A DNA stretch of 64,000 bases from Dipteris shenzhenensis (lineage: Eukaryota; Polypodiophyta; Polypodiopsida; Gleicheniales): the NCBI GenBank assembly GCA_047967505.1, contig CM106538.1. One strand, 5' to 3'. The stretch's first letter is position 1, and each line of letters begins with the position of its first letter. The translations under genes and the position numbers were made by a program. Shown here piece by piece: positions 55,352 to 64,000 of the stretch. The notes below the pieces were generated by a model that worked only from the letters and a program-made list of their open reading frames with translations, did not search any database and was not told the DNA's origin.

Positions 55352-56746
55352 ATGATCGTTTGTGCATTCCCGGCTCAGGGGCACATCAACGCTGCCTTGG
55401 ATTTGTCCCATAAACTGGCCTCTGCTGGGCTCTCTATCACCTTCGTCTGCACTGAGCATTACATTTCACATGTGCAAACGCAAGAGGACGTCCCGATTCG
55501 CCTGGTTGGATTGCCAGATGGATTACCCCCGGAGAAGAGCAGCAGCGATAGTGAAAAGCAGCTTAGAGGTGTGATAGACGCGACTGAAAAGATGGCGAAA
55601 GTGTTCGAGGAGTTTCTGGTCAAGTCAAAAACCAACGCAGGGCATCTTAGTATCATCTACGACAGTGGGCTATGGTGGATTGGTCGGTTGGCCAAGAAGT
55701 ACAGCATTCCTGCGTATATCTTCTTCCCTATGTCTGCTATGTTTCTCTCTTTCATAGCCCATATTCCAGACTTCGCCTCTCAAGGTCGACTTCCGCTTCG
55801 CTCTGCTACTGACGTTTCTGCTTCATCCGATCTGTTCCATTTACCGGGCTTTCCGCCCCTTCACGCCTCGGAGCTTCCTGAGGTGGCATGGGACCCAAAC
55901 CCAGTGTGCTCGTTCGAGTTTATGATCCGACTTGGATCGTCTCTTAGTGATGCAACAGGGGTGCTGATAAACACGATCTATGAGCTGGAGCAGGAAACTA
56001 TCGAAAGTCTGAAACGAGGTGCAAAAGCGCTGGATATCAGAGCCATCGGGCCACTTCTGCCATTCGACACCAAAACTGGTTCCGACAAAGGAAAAGTCAA
56101 CGAATCCGATCGAGAGTGCTTGGAGTGGCTGGACAAGCAACCGGACTCGTCAGTTCTGTACGTAGCATTCGGAACCATTGCAAGCATGGCTGCGGAGCAG
56201 ATGCGGGAGCTGGCGATGGGGCTAGAGGCGAGCCAGCATCGCTTCATGTGGGTAGTAAGGATACCCACGACCCAGGACGTGGAGGGAGGTGTGAAGACTG
56301 TGCTGCCAGAAGGATTCGAGGAGAGGACGAAGGGCAGGGGGGTGGTGGTTAGGGGGTGGGCGCCGCAGAGGAGGGTGCTGGCGCACAGGGCGACGGGGGG
56401 TTTCATGACGCATTGCGGGTGGAATTCGACGCTGGAGAGTGTGTGCGCGGGGTTGCCGAGACTGTGCTGGCCGATGTTGGGGGATCAGGGATTGAACAGC
56501 AAGCTGCTGGTGGAGGTGATGAGGGTGGGGATGGCGATAACGACGAGCAACGGCCTTGCGCTTGTGAGCCGGGAGGAGATCGCACGGATGGTTTGCGTGC
56601 TCATGGACGAGGATGGCCCCGAAGGCACCCTCCTTAGAAACAACGCCCTCCACCTTCGAGATGTCGTCACACGGGCCATCGTTCCCCCCGGAGGCTCATC
56701 GCATAAACAATTCCAAAGCTTCCTCCACGACATGCTTCTCCCTTAA
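55352..56746 (+). CDS. Family 1 UDP-glycosyltransferase (plant PSPG type), 464 aa
   Basis: An uninterrupted single exon. The product is a cytosolic GT-B enzyme that transfers sugar from a UDP-sugar to a small acceptor such as a phenolic or hormone. N-terminal acceptor domain: FPAQGHINAALDLSHKLA with the catalytic His11; IIYDSGLWW supplies the partner Asp104. C-terminal donor domain: the PSPG box runs from W336 to Q379, exactly 44 residues, with HCGWNSTLESV and final D378-Q379, a Gln linked to glucose preference in the family. Length is normal (450-490). The body is complete, though family members usually have 5-12 residues before the FPAQGH block. Its 3' half is much richer in G than the flanks. 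Acceptor and subfamily cannot be told from sequence alone. Confidence 0.93.
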   Translation: MIVCAFPAQGHINAALDLSHKLASAGLSITFVCTEHYISHVQTQEDVPIRLVGLPDGLPPEKSSSDSEKQLRGVIDATEKMAKVFEEFLVKSKTNAGHLSIIYDSGLWWIGRLAKKYSIPAYIFFPMSAMFLSFIAHIPDFASQGRLPLRSATDVSASSDLFHLPGFPPLHASELPEVAWDPNPVCSFEFMIRLGSSLSDATGVLINTIYELEQETIESLKRGAKALDIRAIGPLLPFDTKTGSDKGKVNESDRECLEWLDKQPDSSVLYVAFGTIASMAAEQMRELAMGLEASQHRFMWVVRIPTTQDVEGGVKTVLPEGFEERTKGRGVVVRGWAPQRRVLAHRATGGFMTHCGWNSTLESVCAGLPRLCWPMLGDQGLNSKLLVEVMRVGMAITTSNGLALVSREEIARMVCVLMDEDGPEGTLLRNNALHLRDVVTRAIVPPGGSSHKQFQSFLHDMLLP

Positions 56747-56908
56747 CTTCTCATGCTTCGCTTCCTAGCATCGTTTTGCATTTTGTGTGCTCCTCTCCTC
56801 TCTATCGTAAGCAGTCTTTGTACTACAAGTAGCATGACCCTTCTAGGACGGTTAGAGACCCGTTTCACTCCGTCTCAAAGTTGGCTATCTTTAATTTCGA
56901 GAAATAAA
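56747..56908 (+). terminator. UGT 3' UTR with polyadenylation signal
   Basis: AATAAA at 56903-56908, 157 bp after the stop, in a T-rich context suitable for plant polyadenylation. Confidence 0.45.
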
Positions 56909-57428
56909 AGTTAAGGTTTTATTTATAAATCTCAAAATTTGGAAAATTTTAAGAAAGTTTCAAGCGTTTGGTTGGGCCAAATATATTTTTTAGCATTGCC
57001 TCTCTCTGTCTCTCCAGTATTTATTTCTGTAAATAGGGTAGTTGTTTTCTAGCAAGGTCTCCTAAAATTTTGTCCTTCATTTACCCTTTAGATTGAGATG
57101 GATATCCAAATGGTTCCCTTCTAAGCTAACCACTATTGAACATGTAGAGTCCATAAAACAATGCTTTGTAAGCATGTAGATCATTGACCCATTGGCTCAA
57201 TATCACTTAGATAACAACTCTTCATGGCCATATTCCATGTAGGATTCAAATCCTTGATTTCATCAGCTCATCACATTTTCACACATCGAACTAAAATTTT
57301 GATTAAGATCTCTTATCTACACACAAAGTCATATATATTTAGTGATACTCAAAGTAATTAATATTTACATTTTGTTAATATGTCAATTATGTTTGCAATC
57401 TTGCAAGCCAAGAAGGTGAATCACAACA

Positions 57429-57430
<2 letters not shown>
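56909..57430. other. No gene recognised
   Basis: AT-rich spacer between the UGT gene and the CT-rich minisatellite. Confidence 0.4.
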
Positions 57431-57471
<41 letters not shown>

Positions 57472-57551
57472 TCCTTTTCTTTAATTTCTTGTTGCTGGCA
57501 GAAGTCCCAGAGCTACCCTACCCCCTGTTCCCTCTCCTCTCCCCTCCCCCC

Positions 57552-57618
<67 letters not shown>

Positions 57619-57775
57619 CCTCTCTCTTCCCCTTCCCTTCTTTCATTCCCCATGGTAACGCAATGGGCTGTGCAAAAAAAAAGATGTCGCGACAGTGTGA
57701 GACCCTCCCTTCCCTCTCCGCTCCCTCTCCCCTTCCCTCTCCCCTCCCCTCCCCTCTCCCTCGTCCCCGTCCCCC

Positions 57776-57817
<42 letters not shown>

Positions 57818-57934
57818 CCTTCCTTTTCTTTAATTTCTTGTTGTCGGTAGTAGTACGAGAGCTACCCTATCCCCTGTTCCCTATCCTCTCCCTCTCCCCT
57901 TCCCTCTCCCTCTCCCTTTCCCCCCCCTTCTCTG

Positions 57935-57990
<56 letters not shown>

Positions 57991-58150
57991 TGTCCCTCCC
58001 TCGCCTCTCTCTTCCCCTTCCCTTCTTTCCTTCCCCATGGCAATGCAATGGGTTATGCAAAAACAAATGATGCTGGGATAGTGTGAGATCCTCCCTTCCC
58101 TCTCCCCTTCCCTCTCCCCTCCCCTCCCCTCTCCCTCGTCCCCGTCCCTT

Positions 58151-58191
<41 letters not shown>

Positions 58192-58305
58192 TCCTTTTCT
58201 TTAATTTCTTGTTGTCGGTAGTAGTGTGAGAGCTACCCTATCCCCTGTTCCCTATCCTCTCCCTCTCCCCTTCCCTCTCCCTCTCCCTTCCCCCCCCCTT
58301 CTCTG

Positions 58306-58362
<57 letters not shown>

Positions 58363-58640
58363 CCCTCCCTCGCCTCTCTCTTCCCCTTCCCTTCTTTCCT
58401 TCCCCATGGCAATGCAATGGGTTGTGCAAAAACAAATGATGCTGGGATAGTGTGAGACCCTCCCTTCCCTCTCCCCTTCCCTCTCCCCTCCCCTCGCCTC
58501 CCTCTCCCCCCGGTCCCCCCCCCCTCTCTGTCTCTCTGTCTCTCTCTCTCTCTCTCTCTTTTCCCCTTACCTTCTTTCCTTCCCGAAGCCTTCCCCCTCT
58601 CTATCTCCATTCTATCTCTCTCCACCTTCCCCTCCTTTTT
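57431..58640. repeat. CT microsatellite in a 350-370-bp tandem array
   Basis: Three units start with CTTCCTTTTCTTTAATTTC at about 57470, 57820 and 58190. Each has a unique core (CCCCATGG then CAATGGG and TGTGCAAAAA) flanked by (CT)n of 25-60 bp. Perfect CT runs are at 57431-57468, 57555-57614, 57785-57812, 57937-57986, 58151-58188 and 58309-58358. The Ser/Leu and Arg/Glu ORFs here are artefacts of the repeat. Confidence 0.92.
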
Positions 58641-58918
58641 CCTTCTTTCTCTCTCTTTCCCCCTCCATCAAGATGCGTCATTTGAAGGTGTGTGCTTCAC
58701 TCAGTGCAAAAACATCTTTAAAAGCCTTTGTAACTATTACAAGGTATTGGCACCATTATAAAGCTCTTTGAGGTTATACCATTATTGGCACCGTTATTAA
58801 GTCTTAGAGATTTTAGAGTTCCAAAACTCTGGAAGGTGTTTATTAACACCATTATTTAGTCTTGGAGATTTTAGACGGATCTCATGGTAAATTAATATCA
58901 TGCATGGACCTTTTAACT

Positions 58919-59062
58919 ATGTGTGTGCGTGTGTGTGCACACGTGTCCATGCACGTGTGTGTATGTACATCTGTACACATGCATGCACGTGCGTACGTTG
59001 CATGTGCATACGTACGTACCTACATATGTATGTATGTATGTTTGTATGCTTATATATATATA
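58919..59062. repeat. Alternating purine-pyrimidine tract
   Basis: About 140 bp of TG/CA, GTAC and CATG words, ending in (TATG)n and (TA)n. It has Z-DNA potential and contains GTAC several times, but unlike the leader clusters it is simple-sequence in type. Confidence 0.8.
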
Positions 59063-61599
59063 GTTTATCCATGGATTTAAATTATTTTTATTTATTTAAA
59101 CTGTAAGGAAAAGTTAAACTTTTAAATAAGGATTCTTAAAAATAAAAATTTATACTAGGATTTTTGCAATATAGAGTAATGTAAGAATTATGTTTTTGCA
59201 TTATTAGTACAAAGTGATAGTGTAAGTACATAAAGTTTTTTTACAAAAGGGTGGTGCCAAAAAGTAAACTTTTGGTTTGGGAAGGATATTTTCATAAAGT
59301 AGTCTTTTTGAATAGAAATTTAAGTACCAAAATGTATCAAGGGACTGTGCACCAATCTATGTAAGATGCTACATTAAATTTCATAATTTTAATTTTAATT
59401 GCTTTTAAAAATTCTCAAATTTGGCTTACTTTTTTGTTTTAATTTGTTTTTTCAGTAGTGATTTTTAAATAAAATTTTGTCTAAAAGTACTTATGAAAAA
59501 GAATTTGGACATTAAAGAGTCCAAAATTAATGCATTGTATGTTATTTTGGGAATTACATCCCAACAAATCCATGAATATAAGTCTATGTGCACAAGAGCT
59601 CATAATTCATCCTTAGTTGTAATCTATATAATATTGTGACATTTGTCGTCCTTCGATCTTGCATTCAACTTCTCTACTATTGTTCATTCTGAATCTTCCA
59701 CCATCGCATTAAGAGCATGCATCAATGTTGTAAGAATTTAGATTGAAGCAAGTATATCTAGGGCAAGAAAACTAAAAATATTTCTATAATAGTATGTAAT
59801 ACAATTATGATAACCACACATAGTATGGGTGGGGAGGCAGGGCACTTCCTAACTCAAAGAATTATAATCCGAGGGAATGGGCCCTTCCTTGGGCATTGAG
59901 ATTGAGAACATCGAGAAGATTAGCATTGAGTAGGATCGTGACTAAGTCTTGTGAGTGAAAAAGAGGCTAACATATTACCTAAATGTCAATAGTCAATATT
60001 TGTATTGCAACTCAAGAAATTGATATCTTGCATGTGCCAATCACATAGATCTATTTCATTTTTTGCAAATATGAAAAAGTTAATTCAAAAGAGAAGGCAT
60101 ATTAGAAGACTCTGTCCATTATTCTTAAACTATGCTAAAATTCAAATACAAAGGACTTGCAAAAAGTGGCTTTTATCAATAGTTTAGACATGAATGAGTA
60201 GTGGATGGTTGGGATTCAAAGCCAGACTTGGAAGAATACATTTTCTAGTCAATTGAAAAAAAACACCATGCTAGAAGGAATACCATGTGACGCCTGAAGA
60301 AGGACTTCAAATCCTTGAGAGCATAAGAAATCGGTATTTTGGGTTGCATGATTAGCATACTAGGAATGATCTTAGAAGCTTCATCAACCTCCATCAGCCT
60401 TGAGGGGTCCACTTTATGTAAGCCATTTATACAATGCCATTTATACAATGTGCATTTGAAAGGTATTTTTTAAATCCCTTTGTAACCCCTTTTTATCTAT
60501 TTTATATACCCCTAGTGTGAATTTTTGGGTCAATAATTATATGCCTTCCATAAATCTAAAATTTGAAAAGCTTGGATTTTTTTTGCTCCTCTTGTACATT
60601 TTACTATGAGTTGAATTGGACACTACATATGAGAAGTTGTGTTATACAACCAATTGGACATGTCACATATGTGCTCCCCCTTTTTTATTTTTGTTTCCCT
60701 TGCATGCTCCCAAACTTGTCACTATGTACAAGTATTTTGCATGTAGTGGTTTGAATTGGACCATGGAAAGAATGACACAAACATACAAGAATATAGGACC
60801 AAACAAATTGTTTTAATCTTTTATTGATCTAGTAAGAGTGTTTATATACAATATGATGCAAGTAATAGCATTATGTTAATCTAGTGCGAGTATTTATATT
60901 CAATATGATGCATGAAGTAGCATTATGTTTCCTATATGAGACTTTTTCTATGAGGAAAATGTAACGTTTATCAACTCATCATAACAGCATCAAACTTGAT
61001 CATATTAAGTGCACACAAGTCATTAATCTTACTATCACTCAATCAGTAACTTTTATCAATCTGTCTCTCTTCTTTTTTTAAAAAAGTTACATGCTTTCAT
61101 ATATATGTATTTACATCAAATGTTTCTCATTTTTCAAATATCTTAACTTCCAAACCATATGCTATAGGCACATAATATAAAAGGCAAAATTACAGTAGGA
61201 AAAAGACATACTATAACTTTTTTGTGAAACTCAAGTTTAATTATTTATGCATCTGACAATATTTTAGTCTAGAAAGCACCCTTTAGTCCATTTCTACCCT
61301 AGTTCAATTCAAAGTTGTGAACAACCCATGTTTCCCTTAAGATTTGAGACCATATGTGAATAAAACAATGAGCTATTTTGGTAGTAGACCTAGATGTGTG
61401 AATCTTTAAGGGGAGACATAGAAAACCTACATTGTGTGCATGTGTGGATCTTTGATGGAAGCCATACAACACATGCATTTGATGCATGATTTTTTGGATA
61501 TAGTATTTTTAGTCCTTTAGAGTTTTAGATAGCCGATGTTTCGCCCCACATGTTCCTTCATCAAAACTTTTCCTACACTCAAAAGTGGCATTTTTTAGC
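59063..61599. other. No gene recognised
   Basis: AT-rich sequence without recognisable domains. No pol of the following element was found here, although it would be expected on the minus strand. Confidence 0.4.
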
Positions 61600-62130
61600 T
61601 TTTCAATTGTAAGGTAATCTACTCACTTACCTTTGCCTTTTTTCTTGGCTCAAAGTGGTTGTCAGTGAGCGGTACTCTATAGGCATGCTTTTAAGGAGAA
61701 TTGCAAGTGCATCTTTTTCCCCTACTTTTGCATTTATGCCTTCTAGTTGGGTCATAATGCTTTTGATTTTTTTGACAAATTGTGCCATGGATTCATTAAA
61801 GCTCATGTGCAAACCATAGAATTCAATCTTAAGATGAATTTCTTAGTTTTTGGACCAAACACTATGTTCAACTCATCCCATGCATCTTTGGCATGAGCCT
61901 TGGAGTCTAGTATATGATGAATTATGTTTGGACCCAAGTGCAAACCAATGAGTGATGGTGTTGCTTTATCTTTTTCCTTCCAGGCATCATTTTGTGCAGT
62001 GGATATGTCTTCTTTTACAATCTTCCAAAGCTTTTAATGCATCAAGAGAGACCTCATTTGTGTAGACCATGTACGAAATTTTTCCCTAGTAAACTTCTCA
62101 ACAGTTGGGGTGTGTATTGCCATTGCAAAG
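61600..62130 (-). pseudogene. Element D gag relic
   Basis: It starts at about 62120 (MAIHTPTVEKF), then in shifting frames HHILDSKAHAKDAWDELNIV, FNESMAQFVKKIKSIMTQLE and ALAILLKSMPIEYRSLTTTL. This is the UBN2-type capsid of plant copia elements. At least three frameshifts or stops are present. Confidence 0.75.
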
Positions 62131-63566
62131 GTCTTACCACTTGAAGAAACTTTCAAATCTAGAAGTGTCTAATTGCATATAGAAAACCTAAGTTGACAGG
62201 CTCATAGAGCTTGAAAAATCAGTTATTTTTCCTTTTTGGAGCACATGCAAATTCTTTCTGGATTGAGAGTTATGCCTTGTCGAATTTTTTATCAAGAAAG
62301 AAAAGGCATGATGATGTGGCATAGGGGTCATTCACATGCTGTAGATACACTGTGCATAGCAGGGGCTATGTGTCGAGGTGGCACTATGCCATGTGGCAAC
62401 CTTCTAACCTAAGTTTGTTAACCCAAGGTTACACAAACTTAACCATGATTCAACTAAACCAAGAAACCTAACCCCGTTAACCACTCTAGTTACCATGTTT
62501 TCAACCAAGGTAAAAAATGGAGCTGATGACATGGAAATGCCACTTGTCAGAAAAAGAGAGAACCACAGACATAAGGCATTTGATGGTGGAGGCAAGGCGT
62601 CGCTATTGATGGCAGAGATCGATCGGTCGATTGCTGGAGTATTGGTCGACTGGTTGTGGGTGTTTCTAGGCTATGCATGTGGTGTAGCTTGGAGATGGCT
62701 CTGCGATGAAGGCATCCGGTTGGCCCATTCATGGGTGCTATTGTAGAGCCGTTGCTTGGAGGTAGCTCTTTTAGAGGCTAGGAGCTCACGGGAGCTAAGA
62801 GACATTGCAGAGTCGCTCGTTGAGGGAGCCATAGAAGTGGGTAGTTGGAGGTCTCGTTGCTGCTGTCAGTCCACCTCGCTGGCTGTTGAAGTAGGTCAAG
62901 GGCTGTGGGAGTTGTTTGGGGCTATTGTTGTAGGGTCACATGTGAGCTTATGGAGCCATTAGGACGGCATTGGAGCAAGAGAGTTGTTAATGGTGGGCAA
63001 CTTTGCTAGCTTGAGTAGTTGACATTGTGAGCAGCCTCCTTTGTTGCAATCCATGTAGGAGCTAAGCCTTTGCTCTACTAAGCCTTGAGAGGGATGGCCG
63101 TCGAAGGAGACTTGTTGGAGAGGCTTAGCTTAGGAGCTTAGCTTAGTTAGCTACCCATTCGTTGTTGCTTGTATAAGCTTACTTGAGGAGTCAAGTTGCT
63201 GTAAAGCCTATGTGAGACTCGTTGGAGGCTACAGTCAGCTGAGTGCTGTGAAGGAGCAATCTCTAGATAGAGAAGCTCCTAAAAAACAAGGTTTGAGACC
63301 TCTCTCTCAGAATTGTCAGGGCTAATGCAAAAAATTGGATGCTATCTCTTCCTATTTCTCAATGAATCTCTCTCAATTCTCACAATGGAGTTCTTTCTCA
63401 AGGAAACGATATTCTGTCATGAACTAAGAAATCCCTTAGAAATCTCTCAAAATGAATGAAAATTTTCTCAAATGGACAGAAATTCTATTGAGCAAATGGA
63501 AATTCTCTCAACGAAAGAGAATCCTCACAATCACTCAAGAACACTCTCGATCTCTCGATCTCTCGA

Positions 63567-63568
<2 letters not shown>

Positions 63569-63627
<59 letters not shown>

Positions 63628-63628
63628 C
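63569..63628. repeat. (CT)n/(TG)n microsatellite
   Basis: A perfect CT run 63569-63619 followed by a short TG run, inside the leader of element D. Confidence 0.93.
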
Positions 63629-63661
63629 AAGAATCGTAATGGCTTAGCGAAAGGCAAGGGA

Positions 63662-63673
63662 GCTCTGATACCA
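63662..63673 (-). other. Element D primer-binding site
   Basis: Minus-strand TGGTATCAGAGC, a perfect copia site adjoining the LTR end. Confidence 0.88.
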
Positions 63674-63948
63674 TGTAAAAAGGGAGGGATCTAGGAGGAT
63701 AGTGACACCATGAGAGACATAAGATAGGCATCACTCAATCTATTGCAAATATATATTCAACAATACATGATAGGCTTCTTATATAGAGAGAGCCTTTATA
63801 ATAGTCAACACTTCTCAGATCCTCTCATCCACATCTCTCCTTGTGGATATCCTTGATCCACATCTCCACATCCTAGGGTGGCTACTTTAATTCTTTCCTA
63901 TACCATACCTTAGCCTCTAATATGTGCTCATGGCACCATATCTCAACA
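63674..63948 (-). repeat. Element D 5' LTR, 275 bp
   Basis: On the minus strand it begins TGTTGAGATATGGTGCCATG, like the N2 LTR start, and ends CCCTTTTTACA beside the primer site. The interior differs from the N2 LTR, so the two are related but distinct families. The 3' LTR is not in the window. Confidence 0.78.
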
Positions 63949-64000
63949 GTAAGTGGACCCCAACCTCGAAACCTGGACTACCTAAGGATTCGACACTTTT

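Larger units (their letters stand above)
61600..63948 (-). mobile_element. Copia-type element D, 5' part, related to N2
   Basis: Minus strand: 5' LTR (63948-63674), primer-binding site (63673-63662), a leader of 1.5 kb and a broken gag. The leader/gag-start region at 62130-62400 matches 39530-39770 in N2, and the leaders share CTCTCT-rich segments near the primer site. Protease, integrase and RT are missing, so the element is truncated at about 61600. Confidence 0.75.

Noticed and set aside
55459-56733. Minus-strand and off-frame ORFs inside the UGT gene
   Set aside because: Shadows of the GC-rich UGT coding sequence; no motif and no start context.
57231-57260. tRNA-like GGATTCAAATCC motif
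   Set aside because: Resembles a T-loop box but no matching A box, anticodon stem or acceptor pairing could be drawn around it.
57489-58690. Long Ser/Leu/Pro and Arg/Glu ORFs on both strands
   Set aside because: They are translations of (CT)n and CCCTCT repeats in every frame; no unique protein sequence.

Overview
This window looks like nuclear DNA of a land plant with a large, repeat-rich genome. The evidence is spliceosomal GT-AG introns of up to 14.7 kb, plant-type Ty1/copia, Ty3/gypsy and LINE elements at many stages of decay, long CT microsatellites, and two recognisable plant proteins. Giant TE-filled introns would fit a fern or another large-genome lineage, but the species cannot be fixed from the sequence.

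Host genes. (1) On the minus strand, seven exons between 28348 and 3932 encode the N-terminal 213 residues of the 39-kDa mitochondrial complex I subunit (NDUFA9 family, NAD(P)-binding SDR fold). All phases join and all introns are GT-AG. Intron 1 is 8.6 kb and intron 4 is 14.7 kb; the C-terminal exons are not seen and probably lie beyond position 1. (2) On the plus strand, 55352-56746 is an intact single-exon family 1 UDP-glycosyltransferase with a 44-residue PSPG box. A four-codon in-frame reading frame ends 3 bases before its start.

Layout. 1-3.9 kb: LINE ORF1-like relic, an unrecognised ORF, a GTAC-motif cluster and CCAAT palindromes. 3.9-28.3 kb: the complex I gene. Its intron 4 holds a minus-strand copia element (3' LTR 5658-5894, primer-binding site 14856-14867) broken by a plus-strand LINE in gag, a LINE 3' end in the leader and a minus-strand LINE in the 5' LTR. 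Its intron 1 holds a gypsy integrase relic, stacked copia 5' ends and a complete 2-kb non-autonomous LTR element (22959-24938, target duplication CATGG) sitting in a 181-bp tandem repeat. 29.3-31.1 kb: L1-type LINE relic. 32.5-33.1 kb: OTU-protease-like relic. 36.3-43.0 kb: plus-strand copia with nearly all of pol, split by a young minus-strand non-autonomous LTR element (38748-41385, LTRs of 326 bp differing at 2 sites, target duplication TAGAC). 43.4 kb: gypsy integrase tail. 43.7-55.2 kb: AT-rich, gene-poor DNA with small tandem duplications. 55.3-56.9 kb: UGT gene. 57.4-58.6 kb: CT-rich minisatellite. 61.6-63.95 kb: a copia relative of the young element, keeping gag, PBS and 5' LTR.

I saw no CRISPR array, rRNA, convincing tRNA or bacterial-type operon. 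The most notable items are the TE-stretched complex I gene, the LINE inverted repeat inside its intron, the complementary reverse-transcriptase deletions in the two LINE copies, the recurrent GTAC clusters, and the stop codon just before the UGT start.
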